DNA from: Lysobacter solisilvae
Lineage (GTDB): Bacteria; Pseudomonadota; Gammaproteobacteria; Xanthomonadales; Xanthomonadaceae
Direction of reading: 5' to 3'
Assembly (NCBI RefSeq): GCF_016613535.2
Contig: NZ_CP071518.1
Location: 2,976,001 to 3,040,000 of the forward strand
DNA: 64,000 nt
In this document: piece by piece, positions 17,567 through 25,599 of the stretch
How positions within the stretch are numbered: position 1 is the first letter of the stretch
Layout of the letters: every line of letters starts with the position of its first letter
Position numbers and translations under genes: made by a program
Notes under the pieces: model-generated
The model's input: the letters and a program-made list of their open reading frames with translations, nothing else
Told to the model about the DNA's origin: nothing
The model's database searches: none

Positions 17567-18896
17567 ATGACCATGGAGTCGCGGGCCAACAATTTCCTGT
17601 CGATCCACGACGGCCTGCCGCAGACCACCTCGCAGGCGGCTGCCGCGGCACTGCGGGGACCGGCGGTGGCTGACGACCTGCGCCGCGTGGTGTACGTGGT
17701 ATCCCAGTTTCCCAGCTGGTCTGAAACCTTCATCGTCCGCGAGATCCTCGCGCTGATTGAAACCGGGGTTGACGTCCGGATCGTTTCGCTCAAGCGTTCG
17801 GGCGAAGCGATGGTCCAGGCGGACGCGGCGACACTGCTCGAACGCGTACACCAGTCCGCAGCGGCGCTGCCGACGACCGTGGAGATGGTGCGCGCCCTCG
17901 CCAGGCATCCTCTGGCAGTCGCGGCCGCGGCCACCGCCATCGTGGCCGATACCTGGCGCACGCCCTCGGTGGCGATCAAGTCCATCGGTACCCTCATCCG
18001 GGGCCTGTCGCAGCTGCGCTGGCTGCAGGCGTTCGATCCCCAGTTCATCCATGCCCACTGGTCGACCTACCCCGCCACGGCCGCATGGGCGCTGTCGCGG
18101 ATCATGGGCCGGCCGTTCGGATTCACCTGTCACGCCCATGACGTGTTCCGAAACCAGCAGATGCTGCCGCGCAAGATCCGCGACGCCGCGCTGGCGGTGA
18201 CGATCTCGCGTCACAACGTGGACTGGCTCGGCGATAACGTCAGTGCCCTGGCCGCTGAAAAGCTCAAGGTGATCCATTGCGGGGTGGACCTGCGGGAGAT
18301 CCCGCTGAACATGGCCGGACGCGCGGAACACCGGATCCTGGGCGTCGGTCGGCTCTCGCCGGAAAAGGGCTTCCACACCCTGGTCGACGCGCTGGCGCAG
18401 TTGCGTGACGATGACGTCCCGTTCGAATGCACGCTGTTCGGAGAAGGCCCTGCCCGCGCGGCCTTGCAGGAGCAGATCAACCGGCTTGGCCTGCAGCGTG
18501 ACATCGTGCTGGCCGGAGCCCAGCCGCAAGAGGCGGTGCGTGCGGCCCTGGCATCGGCGACCGTTTTTTGTGTTGCCCTGCGAAGTGGCTCCCAACGGCA
18601 GTCGCGATGGCATTCCCGTCGCGTTGATGGAGGCCATGGCGGCCGGTTGCCCGGTCGTGAGTTGCCCGGTCTCCGGCGTTCCGGAACTGATCGGTCACGA
18701 CGTCCACGGCCTGCTCGCCGGCGAGGCCGATCCAGCCTCGCTCGCCCATGCGCTGGAACGGCTGCTGCTCGATCCGGCGTTGCGCACCCGCCTGGCCGGT
18801 GCCGCCCGGCAAAGGATCGAGGTGGAGTTCGACGCTCGCAAGGAGGCCCTGCGGCTGCATCGTCTGATGCGCAAGGCGGTGGAAGATGCGGCGTGA
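17567..18896 (+). pseudogene. Family 4 glycosyltransferase interrupted by a one-base frameshift
   Basis: GT4 glycosyltransferase whose frame changes at a run of six T (18564-18569). Up to there, the protein (from the ATG at 17567) reads through the N-terminal domain with SQFPSWSETFIVREI and IHAHWSTYPAT and into the C-terminal donor domain (GVGRLSPEKGFHTLVDAL). After it, the natural continuation PCEVAPNGSRDGIPVALMEA with the E-x7-E-type nucleotide-sugar site is found in the next frame and runs to a TGA at 18896. With five T instead of six the gene would encode an intact protein of about 442 residues. This may be a sequencing error, a loss-of-function mutation, or a slippage-prone tract. Its last ten bases overlap the following glycosyltransferase gene. 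Confidence 0.85.
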
Positions 18897-20055
18897 CCGG
18901 CTGTTGATCGTCATCGACGGGATGGAGGTCGGTGGAAGCCAGCGCCAGGTCCAGCAGTTGCTGCATGGGCTGGACCGTCGCCGCTGGGAACCGGAACTCC
19001 TCTATTTCCGCAGCCCGTCCTTCCTCGTCGACGAGATCGCGCGGGACGGGGTCCGCGTGCATTGCATCCGCAAGCGGCATCGCGTCGACCTGCCCTTTCT
19101 GTGGGCCTACGCGAGGCTGCTGCGCGAGCGCGACTACGCACTGATCCACGCGTTCTCGCTGACGGCCGAGCTGGCGTCGGTCTTTGCGCGTGCCCTGGCG
19201 CGCCGTCGGCCCGCGCTGGTCGCTTCCGAGCGCAGCTTCGCGCTGGACCGGCCGCGCTGGTTCTGGTGGCTCAAAGGTTTTGCGATCGGACGGAGCGCGG
19301 CGGTGATCGCCAATTCGCGCGCCGGCGCCCGTGCCACTGCCCAACGCACCGGGATGCCGGATGCGCGGTTCGATGTCGTGCCCAATGGTGTCGCCCTGCC
19401 CCAGGTCATCAGCCCCGACGAACGCGCCGCCTTGCGCCATGAGCTTGGCGTGGCGGAGGAGCAGCTGCTGGCCCTGTTCGTGGGGCGGCTGGTGCCAGTC
19501 AAGAATCTGCCCAGCCTCATCCGTGCGCTGGCCGCGCTCGAGCCGGAGCAGCGTCCACGCGTCGCTCTGGCGGGCGGTGGTCCGGAGCAGGACGCGCTTG
19601 AGCTGCTTGCGGCCGACCTGGGCGTGGACGCCAACCTGGTCTTCCTCGGTGAACGCACCGACGTGCCGCGCCTGCTCCAGGCGGCCGATTACCTGGTGCT
19701 GACCTCGCACTTCGAAGGCCTGTCCAATGCGGCGCTGGAAGCGATGGCCGCCGGCTGTCCTGTGATTGCCTCGGCCGTCGGCGGCACGCCGGAGCTCGTG
19801 GACAACGGCCGCAGCGGATTGTTGTTTCCACCGGACGATGCGCCCGCGCTGGCCGCCGCCATGGCGCGCATGGGCGACGCGGAACTACGCCGCCGCCTGG
19901 CGCGCGGCGCCACCGCACACGTGAACGCCCACCACAGCGGAGGAGCACTGGCCGCAGCCACCAGCGCGGTGTACGAGCGCTGCCTGCGCGCGAAGGAGTA
20001 CGCGAAGAACACAGGGGTAGCCGGTCCCGAACCCGTGCAGGGGCCTGCAAAATGA
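18886..20055 (+). CDS. Family 4 glycosyltransferase
   Basis: GT-B fold glycosyltransferase of 389 residues. The N-terminal acceptor domain starts LLIVIDGMEVGGSQRQVQQL, the glycine-rich loop that binds the donor phosphate region. The C-terminal domain has FVGRLVPVKNLPSLIRAL, the acidic cluster SHFEGLSNAALEAMAAGCPV (E-x7-E type) and VGGTPELV. The ATG at 18886 lies ten bases inside the end of the preceding glycosyltransferase gene, a tight coupling that suggests the two act on the same repeat unit. Sugar specificity is not evident. Confidence 0.88.
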   Translation: MRRDRLLIVIDGMEVGGSQRQVQQLLHGLDRRRWEPELLYFRSPSFLVDEIARDGVRVHCIRKRHRVDLPFLWAYARLLRERDYALIHAFSLTAELASVFARALARRRPALVASERSFALDRPRWFWWLKGFAIGRSAAVIANSRAGARATAQRTGMPDARFDVVPNGVALPQVISPDERAALRHELGVAEEQLLALFVGRLVPVKNLPSLIRALAALEPEQRPRVALAGGGPEQDALELLAADLGVDANLVFLGERTDVPRLLQAADYLVLTSHFEGLSNAALEAMAAGCPVIASAVGGTPELVDNGRSGLLFPPDDAPALAAAMARMGDAELRRRLARGATAHVNAHHSGGALAAATSAVYERCLRAKEYAKNTGVAGPEPVQGPAK

Positions 20056-20081
20056 ATCCCTTCCCCTCCCGGGCCTGCAAA
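20041..20081 (+). repeat. Short direct repeat at the glycosyltransferase/polymerase junction
   Basis: GGGCCTGCAAA occurs at 20041-20051, spanning the last codons of the glycosyltransferase, and again at 20071-20081, just before the polymerase gene. The unit spacing is 30 bases. It looks like a small tandem duplication in the intergenic junction. Confidence 0.7.
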
Positions 20082-20098
20082 GCTGCGGATGCGCTTCG

Positions 20099-21421
20099 AT
20101 GATGCGGCTGTTCCTGGCCATTCCGATCGTGATGCTGCCCAACACGGCGCACTTCCCGCCGGATGTCGCCGTGGGTACGTCGGTCGCCCTGCTGGTCATC
20201 ACGATGCTGCTGGGCCAGCGCGATCCGGACCACCTGCAGGCGCGCCCGCCGTTCCTGATGCCCCCGCTGATCGCCCTGTTCTTCGCCATGCTCGTCGGAT
20301 TCATCGCGGCCCACTGGCAGGACCTGTCCGATCTGGGCAAGGACCTGCGCGAGGCCAAGGTCGCGGTCCTGTTTCCACTGCTCTACCTGGCCTACCTTCG
20401 CTGCGGGCTGGACCTCAAGCGCACGCGCCAGCTGATCGTGCTGGTGCTGATCGTTGCGGTAGGCGCAGGGTTCGAGGCGGTGCTGCAGGGGCTGAAATTC
20501 GACCTTGGGACATTCTCCGAAACCCAGCGCGCCACCGGCCCGTTTGGCGATATCAAGATGGCCAACCGGGCTGGCGTCTTCTTCGCGATGTTCCTCCCGA
20601 TGCTGGCCGCCATCGCCCTCCAGCCGGGCCAGACCCGGCGCATCCGCTGGGTATGCTTGCTGGGCTGCTGCGTACTGGCCAGCGCCATCCTGCTGACCTA
20701 TTCACGTCAGTCCTACCTGATCGGCCTGTTCACACTGATGATCGTGCTGGTGTGGCGGAGCATCCCGATGGCGCTGCTGGCGGGCGCGCTGGTCATCGGC
20801 GGTGCGGCGACGCTGTTGCCTGGCAGCGTGGTCGACCGGGTGGAGCAGACGCAACAGGTGGATGCGAGCGGTTCGGTGTCCTTCGATGTCAGTACCACGA
20901 GCCGGTTCACGATCTGGAACGGCACCATCGACATGCTGCAGGACCATCCGGGCGGCGTTGGACTGGGACGGTTCAACGAACATATCGGCATGTATTCCAG
21001 CTTTGCCGGAAAGGATGCGCACAACGGTTTCCTGCTGACGCTGGCCGAGTGCGGCCCGCTCGGCCTCCTGGCCCTGCTGTGGGTGTTCTGGCGCCTGTGG
21101 CGGCTGACCCGCATGCTGCGCAACTCGCCCGGCGCGACGCGGCCGGAAACGCGCGCATTGGAACTCGGCTTCACCCTGGTGGTGGTGGCGATGGCCTTGG
21201 GCAACATGTACGGCAGCCCGTTCTTCGACAGCCTGATCATGGCCAATTTCTGGATTCTCTGCGGCCTGATGGAACGCTACGGCAACATCAAGTTGCACGC
21301 AGCGGAGCTGGTGGCCGCGCATCACCTGCCGCCGCGCCCGGAGCGGCCAATGGGCCTGGAGTTTCCGCTGGCTGGGCGAGCGCTGCCCCGATTGTCGATA
21401 TCCAAAGCGCTGCGGCGTTGA
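20099..21421 (+). CDS. O-antigen ligase/Wzy-type polymerase
   Basis: Polytopic membrane protein of 440 residues with about ten to eleven hydrophobic segments and the Wzy_C/O-antigen ligase signature: a long periplasmic loop with TSRFTIWNGTIDMLQDHPG, LGRFNEHIG and the conserved KDAHNGFLLTLAECGPLG, containing the Asn/His pair and charged residues used to transfer lipid-linked glycans. In this locus it most likely polymerises repeat units delivered by the flippase encoded at 28643. The start is uncertain: two adjacent ATG codons at 20099 and 20102 lack a strong ribosome site, and an earlier ATG at 20052 leads into a different frame that ends at once. Confidence 0.85.
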   Translation: MMRLFLAIPIVMLPNTAHFPPDVAVGTSVALLVITMLLGQRDPDHLQARPPFLMPPLIALFFAMLVGFIAAHWQDLSDLGKDLREAKVAVLFPLLYLAYLRCGLDLKRTRQLIVLVLIVAVGAGFEAVLQGLKFDLGTFSETQRATGPFGDIKMANRAGVFFAMFLPMLAAIALQPGQTRRIRWVCLLGCCVLASAILLTYSRQSYLIGLFTLMIVLVWRSIPMALLAGALVIGGAATLLPGSVVDRVEQTQQVDASGSVSFDVSTTSRFTIWNGTIDMLQDHPGGVGLGRFNEHIGMYSSFAGKDAHNGFLLTLAECGPLGLLALLWVFWRLWRLTRMLRNSPGATRPETRALELGFTLVVVAMALGNMYGSPFFDSLIMANFWILCGLMERYGNIKLHAAELVAAHHLPPRPERPMGLEFPLAGRALPRLSISKALRR

Positions 21422-21450
21422 CCGTGCTCCCATCCAGGAAAGCGCCCGCC

Positions 21451-23022
21451 ATGGACAACCGCCTGCGCCCAAGCAACTCCCGCAACCCATCCACGCAGCA
21501 GGGGGGAATCCGTACGTCCTTCGCAGCGTGGCCTGTCGCCGGACTGTTGTGCCTGGTGACCGGTAGCGCGTCCAGTCTGGAGCCGTGCCGCGCTGCACGT
21601 CTGGGCAAGGCCGACATACCTGTCGCGATCGCACCAAGCGCGGGTATGACGACTTACTACGTCCGCCCGGACGGGGGCGATGCCTCGCAGTGCGACGGCC
21701 GTACCGATTCTGCGTATTCCGGCAAAGCCCGCGGCTGCGCGTGGCGAAGCCCAGCCGTCGCACTGCCCGCTTCCGGCCGGGCCCGCATCAAGGGCGGCGA
21801 CACCCTTCGCATCGCCTCCGGCACTTACGACATCGGCGAGGATGGCGCCATGCAGCCCATTCCGAGCGGGCCTGCGGCTGCCGCTCCGACACGCATCATC
21901 GGCAAGGCCGGCGCGAAGCTCGTAGGTACGCATGGCATCCATCGCGTACTCAACCTGGATGGAAGTTCGAACGTCGAAATCGGTCATCTTGAAATCACCG
22001 ACGACAGCGATTGCGTGCACAAGCACGCCGAACCGCGTGTGGCCTGCACGCCGGCAATGCCCTGGGCGCGGGTCGGCCTCTACGCGCGCCGCTCGCACAA
22101 CGTCTGGCTGCACGACCTGGACATCCACGGCATGGCGGCTCGTGGCATCAACGCCGGCGGCCTGCGCGACTGGACGCTGGAACGGGTCAGGCTCAACCGG
22201 AACGGCACCGCAGGCTGGGACGGCAACGTCGAGGATGCCGAGCCCAACTCAGGCCGGATGATCTTCCGCGACATCGAGATCGGCTGGAACGGGTGCGGGG
22301 AAAGGGTGGCCACTGGTGAGCCCTGGGCCTGCTGGGCCCAGCAGAGCGGCGGCTACGGCGACGGGCTGGGGACCACGCGGACCGGCGGGCAATGGGTAAT
22401 CGAGGACGCCCACGTCCACCACAACACCTCCGATGGCCTGGACCTGCGCTACATGGATGGCGCCGACAGCACGCGCGTGACCTTGCGCCGGATCCACGCG
22501 GTGGCCAATGCGGGCAACCAGGTCAAGGTCAAGGGCAATGCGCTTGTCGAGGATTCCGTGCTGGTGGGCCACTGCAGCTACTTCCGCAAGCGCTTCTTCA
22601 TGAAGCCCGGCGACCTGTGTCGCGGCGACGGCAGCACCCTGCAACTGGTGATGACCGGTCACGACACCGCGACCGTCAGGCACAACACGATCGCCGGTGA
22701 GGGCGCGGCCCAGATCGGCCACAGCGAAGGCGATGCCAGCGACCACATCCAGGTGAGCGACAACCTGGTCATCGGGTTTCCCAACGCATTGCGTCCGGGC
22801 AACCAGAGTGCCTTCAACGCCGGCAAGTCGCCGGCCCGTCGCAGCCTCTCGGGCAACCAGGCCTGGGACGTGGCGCAATGCCCGGACGGGGCGTCGTGCG
22901 GACAGAACCCGAAACTGAGCGTGATGAAGCTGGACGCATTCAACGCCCGTCCCCTGCCCGGAAGCCCGGCGGCAGGCAAGGTGGGCGCCCCACCCTGCGG
23001 AACGCCGGCGGCACGGCGATAA
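21451..23022 (+). CDS. Secreted right-handed parallel beta-helix protein (paralogue 1)
   Basis: A 523-residue exported protein. After an N-terminal hydrophobic signal (about 25-43) comes TTYYVRPDGGDASQCDG, then a region of short repeating turns with NLDGSSNVEIGHLEI, NVWLHDLDIHGMAA, VHHNTSDGLDLRYMDG and GNQVKVKGNALVE, the N/G/D-rich pattern of parallel beta-helix (PbH1) proteins such as pectate-lyase-like carbohydrate-active enzymes. It is clearly homologous along its length to the product at 25600, which has an extra C-terminal domain. It lies between the polymerase and the ligase genes of the operon. A lyase, epimerase or glycan-binding role on the secreted polysaccharide is likely, but the catalytic residues cannot be assigned. 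AGGAA precedes the chosen ATG. Confidence 0.75.
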   Translation: MDNRLRPSNSRNPSTQQGGIRTSFAAWPVAGLLCLVTGSASSLEPCRAARLGKADIPVAIAPSAGMTTYYVRPDGGDASQCDGRTDSAYSGKARGCAWRSPAVALPASGRARIKGGDTLRIASGTYDIGEDGAMQPIPSGPAAAAPTRIIGKAGAKLVGTHGIHRVLNLDGSSNVEIGHLEITDDSDCVHKHAEPRVACTPAMPWARVGLYARRSHNVWLHDLDIHGMAARGINAGGLRDWTLERVRLNRNGTAGWDGNVEDAEPNSGRMIFRDIEIGWNGCGERVATGEPWACWAQQSGGYGDGLGTTRTGGQWVIEDAHVHHNTSDGLDLRYMDGADSTRVTLRRIHAVANAGNQVKVKGNALVEDSVLVGHCSYFRKRFFMKPGDLCRGDGSTLQLVMTGHDTATVRHNTIAGEGAAQIGHSEGDASDHIQVSDNLVIGFPNALRPGNQSAFNAGKSPARRSLSGNQAWDVAQCPDGASCGQNPKLSVMKLDAFNARPLPGSPAAGKVGAPPCGTPAARR

Positions 23023-23033
23023 CGGAGACTAGC

Positions 23034-24416
23034 TTGGGCCTGGCCGACAGGATCTACGCGAAACTTCCAGAACGTGGGCAGGAAGTCGCTGCGTCCGCGT
23101 TTGGACTCTATCGCCACTGGCTGCGGTCGGGGCCGGGCTACGGTGATCAGGTGCGGGCCTGGCGGGAGCGCGACGCGTGGACGCCGCCCCAGTTCTCCTC
23201 CTACCAGACCGAACAGCTGCGCACCCTGCTCGGCCAGGCTGCGGACCATGTTCCCTACTATCGCCAGACCTGGGATGACGCGCTCAAGCGAGCCGCGCGT
23301 GCAGGCAATCTGAGTGCGTTGCCTTTGCTGGACAAGGATCCGATCCGCCACGCCCCCCAGGCCTTCGCGCGCGAGGATGTGCGGCCGCTCATGCGTTATC
23401 GCTTCCTCACCAGCGGCTCGACCGGCACCCCCGTTACCACCCTGTGGACGGCGCGCGAGGCGCGAGAGGCACGCGCGCTTCGGGAAGCGCGGTCGGCCAA
23501 CTGGGCGGGGGTCTCGTTTGATGAGCCCAGGGCAACGTTCTCCGGCCGCATTGTCGTGCCGGATCCGCATAGTCCCGGTCCTTTCCATCGCTTCAACCGG
23601 GTCGAGAACCAGGTCTACTTCTCCGCGTTCCATCTGTCGCGGGAGCATGCCGACCAGTACGTCGACGCGCTCTGGCGACACCGCGTGGTCTGGCTGACCG
23701 GCTACGCGGTTTCCTACTACCTGCTGGCGCGGCACATCCTTGACCGCGGTCTTGAAGTGCCCGAACTCAAGGCCGTGATCACCACGAGCGAAAAGCTGAC
23801 CAGCAAGATGCGCACGGTGATGGAAGCGGCGTACCGGTGCAGCGTGTATGAAGAATACGGGACGGTGGAGAACGCGGTGTTCGCCAGCCAGTGCGCGCAT
23901 GGGCGGCTGCATGTCAGTCCGGATGCCGGCGTGGTGGAGATCCTCCGGCATGACGGCAGCCCGTGCGATCCAGGTGAGCCTGGCGAGATCGTCGCCACCG
24001 GGTTCGTGCGGCGGTACCAGCCCTTCATCCGATACAGGGTCGGCGACGTGGCGGCGTGGAATCCGCGCCCGTGCACCTGTGGCCGCCACATGCCCGTACT
24101 GCAGGAAATCGTCGGGCGCGTCGAGGATGTTGTGGTGGGGCCGGATGGCCGCGAGATGGTCCGCTTCCACGGCATCTTCGTCGCCCAGGACAATCTGGTC
24201 GAAGGCCAGATCATCCAGGAAGCCCTCGACAGGATCCGCGTGAAGGTCGTCGGCACCCCGGCCTTCGGAACAGCCGATGCCCTGGAGATCGAGAAACGCA
24301 TCCGGCAGCGCCTGGGAGACGTCACCGTCGTCGTCGAGAAAGTTGAAGCGATCCCGCGATCGGCCAATGGGAAATTCAAGGCCGTCGTGTCGCTGATCCA
24401 GGCGGCCCGCCGATGA
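23034..24416 (+). CDS. Adenylate-forming ligase of the CapK/phenylacetate-CoA ligase type
   Basis: A 460-residue member of the ANL-like family found in capsule clusters as CapK. It carries the AMP-binding loop RFLTSGSTGTPVTT, the adenine/acid-binding stretch YEEYGTVENAVFASQC and the C-terminal hinge region FIRYRVGDVA. A compact CTCGRHMP cysteine pair resembles the zinc-like motif of phenylacetate-CoA ligase relatives. It would activate a carboxylic acid as acyl-adenylate for attachment to a thiol or directly to a sugar. The TTG start at 23034 is preferred for its GGAG seven bases upstream and for agreement with family length. It is coupled by a four-base overlap to the acyltransferase gene, so the two may act in acylating the polysaccharide (inference). 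Confidence 0.8.
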   Translation: MGLADRIYAKLPERGQEVAASAFGLYRHWLRSGPGYGDQVRAWRERDAWTPPQFSSYQTEQLRTLLGQAADHVPYYRQTWDDALKRAARAGNLSALPLLDKDPIRHAPQAFAREDVRPLMRYRFLTSGSTGTPVTTLWTAREAREARALREARSANWAGVSFDEPRATFSGRIVVPDPHSPGPFHRFNRVENQVYFSAFHLSREHADQYVDALWRHRVVWLTGYAVSYYLLARHILDRGLEVPELKAVITTSEKLTSKMRTVMEAAYRCSVYEEYGTVENAVFASQCAHGRLHVSPDAGVVEILRHDGSPCDPGEPGEIVATGFVRRYQPFIRYRVGDVAAWNPRPCTCGRHMPVLQEIVGRVEDVVVGPDGREMVRFHGIFVAQDNLVEGQIIQEALDRIRVKVVGTPAFGTADALEIEKRIRQRLGDVTVVVEKVEAIPRSANGKFKAVVSLIQAARR

Positions 24417-25081
24417 TCCAGCCGCAGACCGACCCAGGGGCGCCGCCCGTCCTCGATGGCGCGGCCGCTCCGTCCGCCGACTCCGGCCCCATGGGATACG
24501 CGCAATACCGCTACCTGGTCCTTTCGGACCTGTATCGCATCACCGGTTCCGGCCGCTGGCGCGTGCTGCCGCGCTACCTGTTCCACGGCGAGTCCTATCG
24601 CTACAACTTCTGGCTGCGCACCAGCCGGTATGCGCGACACCATCCGTGGCTCAGGTTCTGCCTGTACCCGATCGCACGACTGCTGCTGGGGCACCTGACC
24701 TACAAACTGGGCATCTCCATACCCGTCGATACCCGGATCGGCAGCGGCTTCTACATCGGTCACTTCGGCGGGATCGTCGTGAGCCAGAAGGCGGTCATCG
24801 GCCGCAACTGCAACATCTCGCAGGGCGTCACCATCGGCCGTGCGAACCGCGGCCGGAACAAGGGCTACCCGGTCATCGGTGACAACGTGTACATCGGTCC
24901 GGGCGCGGTGATCGCGGGCTGCGTGCGGGTCGGCGACAACGTGGCGATCGGCGCGAACTGCGTGGTGACCACCGATATCCCGGACAATGCCGTGGTCGTC
25001 GGCGTGCCCGGTCGGGTCATCTCCCTCGAAGGGTCGCAGGGTTACGTCAATCGGACCGACTACGACGACAAGATCCCCTAG
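24413..25081 (+). CDS. Left-handed beta-helix O-acetyltransferase (serine acetyltransferase-like)
   Basis: A 222-residue acyltransferase of the LbH/CysE-like superfamily. An N-terminal alpha-helical part (to about residue 95) is followed by hexapeptide repeats (IGSGFYIGHFGGIVVS, IGRNCNISQGVTIG, IGDNVYIGPGAVIAG, VGDNVAIGANCVV). The His of GHFGG is the expected catalytic base. Such proteins O-acetylate sugars in capsule and exopolysaccharide clusters. The start overlaps the adenylate-forming ligase gene by four bases. It is the last gene of the tightly packed rightward operon before a 518-base gap. Confidence 0.85.
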   Translation: MIQPQTDPGAPPVLDGAAAPSADSGPMGYAQYRYLVLSDLYRITGSGRWRVLPRYLFHGESYRYNFWLRTSRYARHHPWLRFCLYPIARLLLGHLTYKLGISIPVDTRIGSGFYIGHFGGIVVSQKAVIGRNCNISQGVTIGRANRGRNKGYPVIGDNVYIGPGAVIAGCVRVGDNVAIGANCVVTTDIPDNAVVVGVPGRVISLEGSQGYVNRTDYDDKIP

Positions 25082-25599
25082 CGATCTTCGTCCCCGGGCA
25101 AGCCCGATCCATCCACTCTTGTTACCAAGGGCGTGACGCCTCCGGTGCCGCCCCGCATCGGCGTGCCCGGTCCGTGAACGGACGAGTCAGCGGCGCTGGC
25201 TCATCAACAAGCACGGGCAATTCCCGTGCCGCCTTCCTGCGTGACGGCCCCGCGTCGTTGGCACGGCGCATTCCCGGCTCATCAATACTGGCTCACGCTT
25301 TGGACCCCTGATTTGGCGGGGTCAAAAAAGTCGAATCGGCCATGCCGGGCAGATGTTATCGGGGATTAACAACCCTCTCCCCGTTCAGCATTTCACGTAC
25401 TCGACCCTTCGCTGAACAAATCAGCCCCTATCGCACTCTTGGGCGTCTGTGGACGCAGTCGGTCCACTCCTGACGCGTGAAGGCGGTGCGAAGTGTGCGC
25501 ACTCGCACAAAAGCCCTCCCCCCCCTTCCCTACAGTCCGCTCCGGCTCGAGGGAGGGGCCACCCCATCGCCAATAACGATTACGGAGTTTCCAATCCTA
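25082..25599 (+). promoter_or_regulatory. Long leader/intergenic region upstream of beta-helix paralogue 2, rich in inverted repeats
   Basis: No gene is recognisable in these 518 bases. Inverted repeats include GTCCGT/ACGGAC (25170-25183), GCACGGG/CCCGTGC (25211-25229), GACCCC/GGGGTC followed by six A (25303-25323), CGGGGA/TCCCCG (about 25360-25382) and GTGCG...CGCAC (25486-25508). GGCTCATCAA occurs twice (25198 and 25276). The 25211 hairpin could end the upstream operon but has no T-tract. The region probably holds a separate promoter for the following secreted protein. Confidence 0.45.

Noticed and set aside
20089..23022. Single 977-residue frame covering the polymerase and the first beta-helix protein
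   Set aside because: The first part is an out-of-frame shadow of the polymerase gene; a proper start with a ribosome site is at 21451, where the beta-helix protein's signal peptide begins.
25211..25229. Hairpin after the acetyltransferase gene as a rho-independent terminator
   Set aside because: A seven-base stem is present but no T-tract follows.
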